DNA from: Granulosicoccaceae sp. 1_MG-2023
GTDB taxonomy: Bacteria; Pseudomonadota; Gammaproteobacteria; Granulosicoccales; Granulosicoccaceae
Direction: 5' to 3'
Length of the DNA: 64,000 bases
Assembly (NCBI GenBank): GCA_030546905.1
Contig: JAUOPI010000007.1
Coordinates: 1-64,000 of the forward strand
The notes beneath the pieces were generated by a model that was not told where the DNA came from, ran no database searches, and saw nothing but the letters and a program-made list of their open reading frames with translations. Position 1 is the first letter of the stretch. The number at the start of each line of letters is the position of its first letter. A program made the position numbers and the translations under genes. Shown piece by piece: positions 26,777-35,319 of the stretch.

Positions 26777-28078
26777 ATGTCACTGATTCGCCGCCTTTCG
26801 ACCACCGATTCGCAGTTCCGTGAGCAGCTCGATGCCTTGCTTGCGTGGGATAGCGTGTCGGATGATGCGGTGCATAACACAGTGCGCGACATTATCGCCG
26901 ATGTGCGCCGGCGCGGTGATCAGGCGGTGCTCGAATACACCGCCAAATTCGACCGCCTGCAGCTCGCGTCCATGCAGGACGCGCTGCTCAGCCATGATGA
27001 TTTAAGCGCCTCGCTTGAGCGGATTCCGGCCGCGCGCCGGACCGCACTGGAAGCCGCGGCCGGACGTATCCGTGCCTATGCCGAACGGCAGAAAATGGCC
27101 AGCTGGCAGTACAGCGAGGCCGACGGTACGGTGCTCGGTCAGCAGGTCGCGCCGCTCGACCGTGCCGGCGTCTATGTGCCGGGCGGCAAGGCGGCCTATC
27201 CGTCCAGTGTGCTGATGAATGTGATTCCGGCAAAGGTCGCCGGCGTGCCGGAAGTGATTATGGTGGTGCCTACGCCTGACGGGGTGCGCAACGATCTGGT
27301 GCTGGCTGCGGCCGCGATTGCCGGCGTCGACAAAGCCCTCACGATCGGTGGCGCGCAGGCGGTGGCGGCGCTGGCGTATGGCACGGAGACCGTACCGCCG
27401 GTGGATAAGATCACCGGACCGGGCAACATTTTTGTCGCCACGGCCAAGCGGCAGGTGTTCGGCCGCGTAGGTATAGACATGATCGCCGGTCCGTCTGAGA
27501 TCTGTGTGGTCTGCGACGGCAAAACCGATCCGGCCTGGATTGCGGCGGATCTGTTCTCGCAGGCCGAGCACGACGAGGATGCACAGGCGATCCTGCTCAG
27601 CTGGGATGCGGACTTTATCGATGCCGTGGAAGCGGCCATGGAAAAACTGCTGGCAGAGATGCCGCGTGAACCGATTATCCGCAGCTCGCTGCGCGAGCGC
27701 GGCGCGCTGGTACTGGTGCGTGATGAGCAGGAAGCCGTCGAGGTGGCCAATATCATCGCGCCGGAGCACCTGGAGTTGTCCACCGAAAACGCCGCGGAGC
27801 TGGCCGCTCAGATCCGTCACGCCGGGGCGATTTTTATGGGCCGCTACACCGCCGAAGCGCTGGGCGATTACTGTGCCGGGCCGAATCATGTTCTGCCGAC
27901 CTCCGGCACTGCCCGATTCTCCTCACCGCTGGGGGTTTATGACTTCCAGAAGCGCACCAGCCTGATCGGTTGTTCGGCGCAGGGTGCCTCGGCGCTGGGT
28001 AAGATCGCCGCCGAGCTGGCCCACGGCGAAGGCCTGACTGCCCACGCCCATTCGGCTGAGGCGCGCATCAGCGACTAA
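26777..28078 (+). CDS. hisD: Histidinol dehydrogenase
   Basis: Catalyses the last two steps of histidine synthesis, oxidising histidinol to histidine with two NAD. The 433-residue protein has the family landmarks: [61 protein letters not shown] and [18 protein letters not shown], with the zinc-binding residues in these segments. It follows aroG. The usual next gene, hisC, is absent here; a convergent HDOD gene follows instead. Confidence 0.97.
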   Translation: MSLIRRLSTTDSQFREQLDALLAWDSVSDDAVHNTVRDIIADVRRRGDQAVLEYTAKFDRLQLASMQDALLSHDDLSASLERIPAARRTALEAAAGRIRAYAERQKMASWQYSEADGTVLGQQVAPLDRAGVYVPGGKAAYPSSVLMNVIPAKVAGVPEVIMVVPTPDGVRNDLVLAAAAIAGVDKALTIGGAQAVAALAYGTETVPPVDKITGPGNIFVATAKRQVFGRVGIDMIAGPSEICVVCDGKTDPAWIAADLFSQAEHDEDAQAILLSWDADFIDAVEAAMEKLLAEMPREPIIRSSLRERGALVLVRDEQEAVEVANIIAPEHLELSTENAAELAAQIRHAGAIFMGRYTAEALGDYCAGPNHVLPTSGTARFSSPLGVYDFQKRTSLIGCSAQGASALGKIAAELAHGEGLTAHAHSAEARISD

Positions 28079-28091
28079 GCGCCTGTGCTGC

Positions 28092-28117
28092 GCGCGCCGG
28101 CATCCTGTCCGGCGCGC
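28092..28117. terminator. Hairpin between convergent hisD and the HDOD gene
   Basis: GCGCGCCGG (28092-28100) and CCGGCGCGC (28109-28117) make a 9-bp perfect stem with an 8-nt loop, followed by TGGTTCTT on the plus strand. It lies in the 45-bp gap between two convergent genes and could stop transcription from both sides, though the U-tracts are poor. Confidence 0.5.
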
Positions 28118-28123
28118 TGGTTC

Positions 28124-28948
28124 TTACTCCAGTAAACCGCCGAGCCCGGCGTCAAGCCCGTGAATCTCCGCGATATTGTCCAGCATCCGTGACAAATCCA
28201 GCCCGGCATCGGCTGCGGTCTGATTGGGGAAGGTGGCAATAATCTCTTCGTCAGCGAGTTCCCTGTTCAGGCTGTCGTTAAGGAATCTGGCCAGATAGAT
28301 CAGGCTTGCCATGCGCTTTTCCGTACCGGCATCCCACGGACAGCTCTGATATTTCACACCGGTCACAATCCGCTCCGGGAACTTCCATTTCGCGGCTACC
28401 CCGGCACTGGCATCATCAGAGGTAAATCCCCAGGCAATGCGCTCCATTTCGTGCCGATTGCCGCCTTTTTCCACGACCCGGTCAATTTCCTGCGCTTTTT
28501 CCGACAGGCTCATGTGCACCAGCAAGCGCCCGATGTTGGAGACCATGCCGCAGGTGAATACGGTTTCCGCCTCATCGCCGGCGAAACCGGCAATCCAGCG
28601 TCCCAGCTCAGCGATCCTGAAGCTGTCCTGCCAGAAACTTTTGATATCGAATCCGGCCGGGGCCTTGAAAGCGGCGGTAAAGCTGCTCGCCAGTACCAGC
28701 GTGCGGATCTGGTTAATGCCGAGTCTGACCACCGCTTCGCTGATCTGGCTGATATCGCGGCTGCTGCCGTAGCGCGCGGAATTGGCCAGGCGCAGCACCT
28801 TGGCGGTCAGCACCTGATCCATGGCGATTTTGCGGCCGATATCGTCAGCGTCGAGGCTGTTGTCGTCGAAACCAGCGATCAGTTCCTGAACAACTTCGGG
28901 GATGGAGGGCAGTTCATTGGCCCGCGAGAAGAGATCTTCAAGTTGCAT
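28124..28948 (-). CDS. HDOD-domain signalling protein
   Basis: The 274-residue protein is almost entirely an HDOD domain (ELPSIPEVVQELI at the N-terminus, ILTAKVLRLANSARYG-type helix and INQIRTLVLASSF). HDOD proteins are regulatory helical proteins related to HD phosphohydrolases but lacking the metal-binding residues; several take part in stress or c-di-GMP signalling. I see no output domain. The ATG at 28948 follows AAGGACG; the longer open frame upstream has no family likeness. The function here is unknown. Confidence 0.85.
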   Translation of the reverse strand: MQLEDLFSRANELPSIPEVVQELIAGFDDNSLDADDIGRKIAMDQVLTAKVLRLANSARYGSSRDISQISEAVVRLGINQIRTLVLASSFTAAFKAPAGFDIKSFWQDSFRIAELGRWIAGFAGDEAETVFTCGMVSNIGRLLVHMSLSEKAQEIDRVVEKGGNRHEMERIAWGFTSDDASAGVAAKWKFPERIVTGVKYQSCPWDAGTEKRMASLIYLARFLNDSLNRELADEEIIATFPNQTAADAGLDLSRMLDNIAEIHGLDAGLGGLLE

Positions 28949-29225
28949 TTGCGTCGTCCTTAACCGGCGTATCCGCTGTCGCGACCACGCAGTCTGTTGA
29001 ATGGCTGAAACGTGAGTGGGCTTCCTATTTCCGCACCCGCCGTGTTCAGGGCAGCGGCCGGCGGGACCGCCCCTGAAGCGGGTCGGTGTTGTTTGTGTGT
29101 TGCAGCAACGCTTGCGGCGTCTGTCCGGCAATTGCGTGTCGGGCGGCAAATTACCATCCGTGCAGTTGCGCCCGCGCGGCGGACGCAGTCGCTACCATGA
29201 CCGTTTGGGTTAAGGACGCGGCAAT

Positions 29226-29891
29226 ATGATCACACTGCATCATCTGGAAAGTTCGCGTTCGCAGCGCATTCTCTGGTTGCTCGAAGAGCTCGGGCTGGAA
29301 TACCGGATTGAGCGCTACGCGCGCGATGCTGAAACCCTGTTGGCGCCTGAGCGCTTACGGGCTGTTCATCCGCTCGGTTATGCGCCGGTTCTGCAGGACG
29401 GCGATCTGGTGCTGGCCGAGTCAGCGGTCATTATCGAATACCTGCTGCATGAATACGGCGATGCCGGTTGGCAGCCGCAGCGCGGTGACGGGCAGTGGCT
29501 CGATTATGCCTACTGGCTGCATTACGGCGAAGGCTCGGTCATGCCGATGCTGGTGATGAAGCTGGTTTGCCAGCGCGTCAGGGGCGCGACGCCGTGGTTG
29601 CTGAGGCCGCTTGCCGGCGGGATCAGCAAGGGCGTGATGGGCAGTTTTGTACAGCCGTCCCTGGACCGGCATCTGGCCTTTATGGAGGCTAGCCTGAAGG
29701 GGCGTGACTGGTTTGTCGGTCAACGCCTGACCGGTGCTGATGTGCAGATGTCGTACGTGGTTGCCATTGCTGCCGGGCACGATGCCCTGGAAGGGCGTTA
29801 CCCGCGTCTGTCGTCCTGGCTGGACCGGGTGGTCAGCCGTCCGGCCTGGCAACGGGCGCTGGCTGCCGGCGGTGCGCTGTCACCGGCCTGA
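29226..29891 (+). CDS. Glutathione S-transferase family protein
   Basis: A 221-residue two-domain protein. The N-terminal thioredoxin-like domain has LHHLESSRSQRILWLLEELGLEY and the ESAVIIEYLL segment that binds the glutathione gamma-glutamyl moiety; the C-terminal domain is all helical. The SSRSQRI motif suggests a Ser-type active site. The substrate is unknown: candidates are detoxification or a dehalogenase/isomerase-like role. It is monocistronic or paired with the following flavodoxin-like gene. Confidence 0.88.
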   Translation: MITLHHLESSRSQRILWLLEELGLEYRIERYARDAETLLAPERLRAVHPLGYAPVLQDGDLVLAESAVIIEYLLHEYGDAGWQPQRGDGQWLDYAYWLHYGEGSVMPMLVMKLVCQRVRGATPWLLRPLAGGISKGVMGSFVQPSLDRHLAFMEASLKGRDWFVGQRLTGADVQMSYVVAIAAGHDALEGRYPRLSSWLDRVVSRPAWQRALAAGGALSPA

Positions 29892-29965
29892 GCGGAGCGT
29901 GCGCTGACAGGCGGGTCCGGCTGCGTTAGGGTGTCGGCAGCCACTGGCAAAGCGGGACCTTGCAG

Positions 29966-30460
29966 ATGAAAACCTTACTGATTGTCTATCACTCCATGAC
30001 CGGCGGCACGCAGCAGATGTGTGAGGCGGTGCGTGAAGGCGCCGAGGGGGCCGGTGAGGCGCTGCGTGTGCGTCTGTTGCGGGCGGCCGGTGCCGGGCCT
30101 GAGGATCTGATGGCGGCCGATGGTTATGTGTTTGCGACGCCGGAAAACCTGGCGGCCATCGCCGGGCTTATGAAGGATTTTTTCGACCGCAGTTATTATC
30201 CCGTGCTGGACCGGCTTAACGGCAGGCCGGTGTGCCTGCTGGTTTGTGCCGGCAGCGACGGTCAGCAGGCGCTGGCGCAGATGCAGCGTATTTGTACCGG
30301 TTGGCGTCTGCGTGAAGTGTTGCCGTCCAGAATCGTCTGCACCAAGGCTGACACGGAAGCGAAAATTCTCGCGCCCAAGCAGATCAGCGAGGCCGAGCTG
30401 GCGGCCTGTCGTGAACTCGGCGAAACCCTGGCCAGTGGTCTGGCGATGGGGATTTTCTAG
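29966..30460 (+). CDS. Flavodoxin-like NAD(P)H-dependent oxidoreductase family protein
   Basis: A 164-residue flavodoxin-fold protein. The FMN phosphate loop is YHSMTGGTQQM near residues 9-19; GYVFATPENLAAIAGLMKDFFDR is the conserved second segment of the NADPH-dependent FMN reductase/flavodoxin group. I chose the ATG at 29966 over a TTG two codons upstream. Its stop overlaps the end of the convergent VIT-family gene by 4 bp. The electron partner is unknown. Confidence 0.8.
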   Translation: MKTLLIVYHSMTGGTQQMCEAVREGAEGAGEALRVRLLRAAGAGPEDLMAADGYVFATPENLAAIAGLMKDFFDRSYYPVLDRLNGRPVCLLVCAGSDGQQALAQMQRICTGWRLREVLPSRIVCTKADTEAKILAPKQISEAELAACRELGETLASGLAMGIF

Positions 30461-31152
30461 CCCACCGCGACACCGAATAAGCGACCCACCGCAGCCGTGG
30501 CCAGCATGGCCAGCGCGCCCCACATCCCGACCCGTAAAGCGCCGCGTAATACCGGTGCACCACCGGCTTTGGCGGCCAGCGCGCCAAGCGCCAGCAGGCC
30601 CGACAGGGAACCACCGGCGACCAGAAACAGTTGCCAGGGGCCGCTGTTGATCAGTGTCAGCAGGGTCGGCAGCAGGGCGCCGCAGGAAAATGTGGCCGCC
30701 GATGCCAGCGCGGCCAACACCGGTTTGGCGCTGTGGGTTTCGGTCAGACCGAGTTCCTCGCGCGCGTGGGCGGCCAGCGCGTCATGTTCGGTGAGCGCTT
30801 CGGCCACTTCCATGGCCAGCCCCGGCTGCAGGCCGCGCTGGCGGAAAATGCCGGCTAATTCACGCAGCTCGGATTCCGGATATTGCTCCAGTTCTCGTTG
30901 CTCGCGGGCCAGATCCGCACGCTCGGTGTCGGCCTGTGAGCTGACCGAAACATATTCGCCCGCGGCCATGGACATGGCGCCGGCGGTCAGCGCGGCAAAG
31001 GCTGCCAGCAGTATTTCCTGCTGCCCGGAGCCGGCGGCGGCCACACCGAGAATCAGGCTGGCGGTGGAGACGATGCCGTCGTTGGCGCCGAGGACCGCCG
31101 CGCGCAGCCAGCCGATACGGTTTGCGTAGTGTTTTTCGTGATGTCGCGACAT
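30457..31152 (-). CDS. VIT/CCC1-family metal transporter
   Basis: A 231-residue membrane protein with about five hydrophobic segments. The family-defining N-terminal stretch HHEKHYANRIGWLRAAVLGANDGIVSTASLILGV is followed by AGAMSMAAGEYVSVSSQAD. Between helices 2 and 3 is a charged cytoplasmic domain rich in Glu (ERADLAREQRELEQYPESE), matching the metal-binding region of plant VIT1. Eukaryotic relatives move Fe(II)/Mn(II) into vacuoles; bacterial members are presumed iron or manganese exporters. The role here is inferred from family only. Confidence 0.85.
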   Translation of the reverse strand: MSRHHEKHYANRIGWLRAAVLGANDGIVSTASLILGVAAAGSGQQEILLAAFAALTAGAMSMAAGEYVSVSSQADTERADLAREQRELEQYPESELRELAGIFRQRGLQPGLAMEVAEALTEHDALAAHAREELGLTETHSAKPVLAALASAATFSCGALLPTLLTLINSGPWQLFLVAGGSLSGLLALGALAAKAGGAPVLRGALRVGMWGALAMLATAAVGRLFGVAVG

Positions 31153-31241
31153 ACTTGTTTGCTGAATTGGACTGTGCGGTTCAGCTGCCCACTATACAGA
31201 CAGCGCCGTCGCACGTAATTGATCTGTTGCGGGGAGGTTGT

Positions 31242-32174
31242 CTGAATACACTGGTTTTTGAGAGTTTATTGCCGGTATTTCTGGTTATAGGCGTGGGGTT
31301 GGCGATGCGCCGCTCGGCGCTGGTGCCCGAAGAGCACTGGCGCGGCATTGAGCTGCTCGGCTATTGGCTGTTGTTTCCGGCGTTGGTGCTGGAGTCGCTG
31401 ATCAGCATGGATCTGTCGCGTCTGAACATTAACGCGCTGGTGCTGGCCTATGCCGGCGCATTGCTCTTGTATTTGCTGATTGTCTGGAGCTGGCGCCGGC
31501 CGCTGGCGCGCTTTGGTATCAGCGACCGCAGTTTTTCCTCGGTGTTTCAAACCGCGACGCGCTGGAATGGTTTTGTCGCCCTGGCCATGGCCGGCAAGTT
31601 TGCCGGTGATCAGGGCATGGCGATGGTGGCGCTGATCATGGCGGTGACCGTGCCGCTGCTGAATGTGGTCAATGTGGTGGTGCTGACGGTCTGCGCCAGC
31701 GATACCCCGGCCACTCCGGGGCGTACCCTGATCAATACGGTGAAGGTGCCGCTGATCTGGGCTGCTTTGCTCGGTTTGCTGATTAATCTGGCGCAGGTGC
31801 CGGTTTACCCGCCCTTATTGACCTCGCTGGACATGATCGGCCGTGCCGGGCTGGGTATCGGCTTGTTGACCGTCGGCGCGGGTTTGCGTGTACAGGCCAT
31901 GCGTTCGGCCGGACCGGATGTGCTGGCCGGGATTGCCGGTAAGCTGTTGCTGTTTCCGCTGCTGGTGTTTGTCAGTTGCCGGCTGGCCGGTGTGCAGGGG
32001 GAGGCGTTTCAGGTGGCCATGTTGTGCGCGGCAGTGCCGACCGCGATGAACGGCTATGTGCTGGCCCGGCAGATGGGCGGGGATGTGGCGCTTTATGCGG
32101 CTACGGCTTCCCTGCAGGTGGTGGTGTCACTGCTGACGTTGCCGCTGATTCTCTGGCTCAGTGTGAGTGTCTGA
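31242..32174 (+). CDS. AEC-family (auxin efflux carrier-like) transporter
   Basis: A roughly 310-residue membrane protein with about ten helices, in the bile/arsenite/riboflavin-type carrier fold of the AEC family. Pro-Ala-containing segments (FPALVLESL, AAVPTAMNGYVLAR) are typical. The start is uncertain. The only ATG upstream (31122) adds 40 non-hydrophobic residues and overlaps the divergent VIT gene. A GGGGAGG Shine-Dalgarno sits at 31231-31237, so I place the start at the CTG at 31242. The substrate is unknown; members export organic acids or malonate. Confidence 0.78.
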   Translation: MNTLVFESLLPVFLVIGVGLAMRRSALVPEEHWRGIELLGYWLLFPALVLESLISMDLSRLNINALVLAYAGALLLYLLIVWSWRRPLARFGISDRSFSSVFQTATRWNGFVALAMAGKFAGDQGMAMVALIMAVTVPLLNVVNVVVLTVCASDTPATPGRTLINTVKVPLIWAALLGLLINLAQVPVYPPLLTSLDMIGRAGLGIGLLTVGAGLRVQAMRSAGPDVLAGIAGKLLLFPLLVFVSCRLAGVQGEAFQVAMLCAAVPTAMNGYVLARQMGGDVALYAATASLQVVVSLLTLPLILWLSVSV

Positions 32175-32235
32175 GGCGTTTATCGACTTTAGTCTAGAAT
32201 TGCGCCGCGACGATTTACTCCTGCCGTAAATGACG

Positions 32236-32660
32236 TATCTTTAGGCTCTCCGCCCGGATAAGCAAACAAACAGACACCATTCGGGAAGAATGGGAAGAGG
32301 GGAGTCAAACTCTGCATGGCAGAGCGGTCGCTGTACATTTAGCGCAAGTGGAGGAGAACACCCCGTAGCTGCTGCTTCGGCAGCTTGCGGGAACGGATGG
32401 CGATGGCCGTCCGGCGCTGAGTCTCAGAAATCACACAGCTGCACGCACAAAGCGTTGTCACTGTCGGCCGATGAGCGTACCGGAGCGGGCTGTTAATGTC
32501 CGGCGGTGCGGGAGAGAGGAAAACGCAGACAGGCCCGCAATAAAAATCAAGAACAGGGGCCTCAGCTGCGAGCTTGGTGTGATCAGCATCCACAACAGAA
32601 TAAAAACGCCATTACACCGGCAAGAGAGCGCAAGCTCTCTTTTTTTTGTCCGTTTTTTAC
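32236..32660 (+). ncRNA. Candidate non-coding RNA gene with strong terminator
   Basis: Between the AEC transporter (stop at 32174) and a minus-strand gene ending at 32673 lies a gene-free stretch that ends in a textbook plus-strand terminator. A candidate promoter is TTTACT (32214-32219) and TATCTT (32236-32241) with a 16-bp spacer, implying a ~400-nt transcript. It contains several stable hairpins: CTCTGC/GCAGAG, GGATGGC/GCCGTCC and CTGA/TCAG. A larger stem near 32362-32390 is built on AGCTGC/GCAGCT. About nine GGA motifs crowd the first 160 nt. I cannot match it to RNase P, tmRNA, 6S, SRP RNA or a known riboswitch. Short frames inside it are not protein-like. Confidence 0.5.
32628..32654 (+). 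terminator. Orphan intrinsic terminator of the candidate RNA
   Basis: GAGAGC and GCTCTC form a perfect 6-bp stem around a GCAA tetraloop, followed directly by eight T residues. It points away from the minus-strand gene, whose RNA would have A rather than U here. It lies about 450 bp beyond the AEC stop codon, so it belongs to a transcript made inside this interval or to a very long 3' UTR. Confidence 0.85.
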
Positions 32661-32672
32661 GGCGCGGCCGTT

Positions 32673-33080
32673 TCACCCGCGAAGAAACGCAATCAGCCGG
32701 CGCAGCGCCGAGTCGGGCGCTTTGGCGATCAGGCTGAAATCGCCGTGCCCGTAAAAGCTCAGCGCGTAGTGCCGCGCGGTCTCGTTTTTGCCGATGCAGA
32801 CTTCCCGTTTGCGCCCTTCGCTGAGTGTGATCATATTGAATCCGGCGCCGGGCTGATGATTGAGCACCAGACTGCGTTGCGCGCCGGGACGCAGGTTCAG
32901 GGCGATAATGCTTTCCTGGGTGTCGAGATTGCCGTGGCGGAATTCAAGCAGCTCAATGGGGGCTGTCCCGCGGTGCGTGATATCGACCCGCAATGCGCTA
33001 TCGGGCAGGGTGGCGGGCCAGGGCCGCAGCAGTAAAAACAACCCTGCCAGCAGGGCGCCGATCAGGCATAAGTATTTCAT
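32673..33080 (-). CDS. Small exported or membrane-anchored hypothetical protein, 135 aa
   Basis: I do not recognise this family. The 135-residue protein starts with an N-terminal hydrophobic helix (LCLIGALLAGLFLLL) that is either a signal peptide or a membrane anchor. The remainder is a beta-rich periplasmic domain (LRVDITHRGTAPIELLEFRHGNLDTQ, HYALSFYGHGDFSLIAKA). A single Cys lies in REVCIGKN. The ATG follows an AGGA Shine-Dalgarno. It stands alone, divergent from argC, with no terminator of its own visible. A periplasmic accessory role is a guess. Confidence 0.6.
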   Translation of the reverse strand: MKYLCLIGALLAGLFLLLRPWPATLPDSALRVDITHRGTAPIELLEFRHGNLDTQESIIALNLRPGAQRSLVLNHQPGAGFNMITLSEGRKREVCIGKNETARHYALSFYGHGDFSLIAKAPDSALRRLIAFLRG

Positions 33081-33192
33081 ATTTTCCGGTCCTTCTCCTC
33101 AGAGCTTCAGCATACCCGTGTCACAGAGCTGCGCTTATGATCAATGTCAGCCGGTGTTACACTAGCGCGCTTAACGATTGACGAGGTTTTCC

Positions 33193-34152
33193 ATGAGTCA
33201 CACGGTTTATATTGATGGTCATGCGGGCACCACCGGGCTGCGCATTCGCGACTGGCTGGCCGGCCGCGATGATATTGATCTGGTGATTTTGCCGGACGAG
33301 CTGCGCAAGGACAGCGACGCCCGCCGCGAGGCTGTGCAGGGCGCGGATATCGCGGTTTTGTGTCTGCCCGATGAAGCGGCCAAAGAAGTAGCGCTGTGGG
33401 CGCAGGACAGCGATGTGCGCCTGATCGACGCCAGCACCGCACACCGTGTTGCGCCGGACTGGGTCTTCGGCCTGCCGGAAATGCATCCGTCGCAGCGCGA
33501 CAAAATCCGTGAGGCCAAGCGGATCAGTAACCCCGGTTGCTGGAGTTCGTCGACTATTCTGCTGGTCCGGCCCTTGATTGACGCGGGGATTCTCTCGCCG
33601 GATGCGTTGCTGAGTATTCACGGCATTTCCGGTTACTCCGGCGGTGGCCGGCCGCTGATCGAAAAATGGCAGGACCCGGACGGTGGTTTGTCTTCTTTGC
33701 CGTATCCGGCGCCCTACGCCTATGGCTGGAAGCACAAGCATATTCCGGAAATGCAGCGTTATTGCGGGCTGGTCAATGAGCCGCAGTTTATTCCGTCGGT
33801 CGGCGCGTACAAATGCGGCATGCGCATTCAGGTGCCTTTGCACAAAGGTCAGCTGAACGGGGCCTCGGCAGCGCAGATTCAGGACGCTTACGAAGAGCGT
33901 TACCGCGATGAGCCTTTTGTCGTGTTGCATGAGCCGGGCGCCGGTGAGCCGTACGACGAGATGAGCTTCGATCCGCGCGTATGCAACGATACCAACCGCA
34001 TCGAACTGCGTGTGCTGGCCCATCCGGACGGGCATGTGACCCTGATGGCGGTGCTGGATAATCTGGGCAAGGGCGCCAGCGGCATGGCCATTCAGAGCCT
34101 GAATATCCTGACCGGTGCGGACGAGACGACCGGTCTGCCGGTCAGGCTCTGA
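33193..34152 (+). CDS. argC: N-acetyl-gamma-glutamyl-phosphate reductase (type 2)
   Basis: Third step of arginine biosynthesis, NADPH reduction of N-acetylglutamyl phosphate. The protein is 319 residues, the short type 2 ArgC, with IDGHAGTTGLRIRDWL (nucleotide-binding), the catalytic Cys in SNPGCWSS, and HGISGYSGGGRPLIE. A TTG five codons earlier is possible, but ATG 33193 fits the family. It is alone in orientation, tail-to-tail with degS; no other arg gene is in the window. Confidence 0.93.
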   Translation: MSHTVYIDGHAGTTGLRIRDWLAGRDDIDLVILPDELRKDSDARREAVQGADIAVLCLPDEAAKEVALWAQDSDVRLIDASTAHRVAPDWVFGLPEMHPSQRDKIREAKRISNPGCWSSSTILLVRPLIDAGILSPDALLSIHGISGYSGGGRPLIEKWQDPDGGLSSLPYPAPYAYGWKHKHIPEMQRYCGLVNEPQFIPSVGAYKCGMRIQVPLHKGQLNGASAAQIQDAYEERYRDEPFVVLHEPGAGEPYDEMSFDPRVCNDTNRIELRVLAHPDGHVTLMAVLDNLGKGASGMAIQSLNILTGADETTGLPVRL

Positions 34153-34167
34153 GGGCGGCAGCTGCGC

Positions 34168-35268
34168 TCAGCGGCTGTTGCCCGTGGGCCGTGCGGCCAG
34201 GGTGATTTGCTCGCTGAAGGCGTGGCCGTTGCGCAGACCGCTGACGCTCAGTGAGGAGCCCGGCGCGTGGGTGCTGGTCTCCAGCAGCAGTTGATGAGCG
34301 GTGTAAACCGGTTGGTCGTCGCTGCGCGTGATAATGTCGCCGCGGCGCAATCCGGCCTTGCCGGCCGGGCTGTCCTCAAACACCCCGGTGACCACCACGC
34401 CGTGCCCGGCCTGTGAGCTGAGTGCCGGGTAGTACATCAGGTCGTCGACCTGGATTCCCAGCCAGCCCCGTTTCACGGCCATGTTCTCGATCAGTTGCGG
34501 CACGACGTAGTTGATCAGGCGCAGCGGCACCGCAAATCCTATGCCCTGGGCGCCGCCGTCCGGTGAGTAGATCGCGGTGTTGATGCCGACCAGTTCGCCG
34601 GCCGGATTGATCAGCGCGCCGCCGGAATTGCCGGGATTGATGGCCGCATCAATCTGGATAAAGTCCTGCAGATCCATATCGGTGACGTTCTGTCGCCCGG
34701 TTGCGCTGACTATTCCCATGGTGACGGTCTGGCCGAAGCCGTAGGGATTACCGATTGCCAGCACAATATCGCCGACCCGCGGGGTTGCGTCGGCGGCCAG
34801 CCGGATGCTCGGCAGGGCTTGCTCACTGCTGATTTTCAGTACCGCCAGATCCGTATCCGCGTCACTGCCGGTCAGGGTCGCGGGAAAGTGGCGCCCGTCA
34901 GTGAGCACCACGCTGATGCGGTCCACGCCGTCGATCAGGTGGCGGTTGGTCAGGATGTAGCCGTCTGCGCTGATAATCACGCCCGAACCCTGATTGGTCA
35001 TAACGCGGCTCAGCGGCGGCTGGCCGTTCTCGCCGAACAGATTGTTGTAGAGCGTGTTGCCGGTGCGCTTGTCGAGCTGATCAAAGGTTTCGGTGTAGAG
35101 GCTCACCACCGCCGGGGCGGCGTTGACCACGCCCTGATGGAAAGAGGTCGCGGTGCCGGCCACCGGGGTGGCGGAGGCGGGGGAGCGGGTCAGGAAATGA
35201 AAGGCGGTGCCGGCCAGTAAACCGCCGGCTGCCATAACAAGTAAGAAAAGCGCGTTGGCAGATTTCAT
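34168..35268 (-). CDS. degS: Periplasmic serine endoprotease DegS/AlgW-like
   Basis: Membrane-anchored HtrA protease that senses misfolded outer-membrane proteins and starts cleavage of the anti-sigma factor RseA/MucA. The 366-residue protein has one N-terminal helix (residues 5-27), a trypsin-like domain with His110, Asp140 and Ser215 (NPGNSGGA), and one PDZ domain from about residue 270. A single PDZ and a membrane anchor distinguish it from DegP/DegQ. The His region reads TNRHLI instead of the commoner TNNHVI. In pseudomonads algW lies in the same neighbourhood, near the his genes and ybgI. Confidence 0.92.
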   Translation of the reverse strand: MKSANALFLLVMAAGGLLAGTAFHFLTRSPASATPVAGTATSFHQGVVNAAPAVVSLYTETFDQLDKRTGNTLYNNLFGENGQPPLSRVMTNQGSGVIISADGYILTNRHLIDGVDRISVVLTDGRHFPATLTGSDADTDLAVLKISSEQALPSIRLAADATPRVGDIVLAIGNPYGFGQTVTMGIVSATGRQNVTDMDLQDFIQIDAAINPGNSGGALINPAGELVGINTAIYSPDGGAQGIGFAVPLRLINYVVPQLIENMAVKRGWLGIQVDDLMYYPALSSQAGHGVVVTGVFEDSPAGKAGLRRGDIITRSDDQPVYTAHQLLLETSTHAPGSSLSVSGLRNGHAFSEQITLAARPTGNSR

Positions 35269-35319
35269 CTATGATTGGGCCTGAGGGCGCGTTAAGACGT
35301 TAAAAACAAAGGAGCGAGC

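Noticed and set aside
32290-32496. A 68-aa frame inside the candidate RNA region
   Set aside because: Composition is Ser/Ala/Gly/Cys-rich without domain or Shine-Dalgarno, and overlaps strong hairpins, so it is more likely a chance frame.
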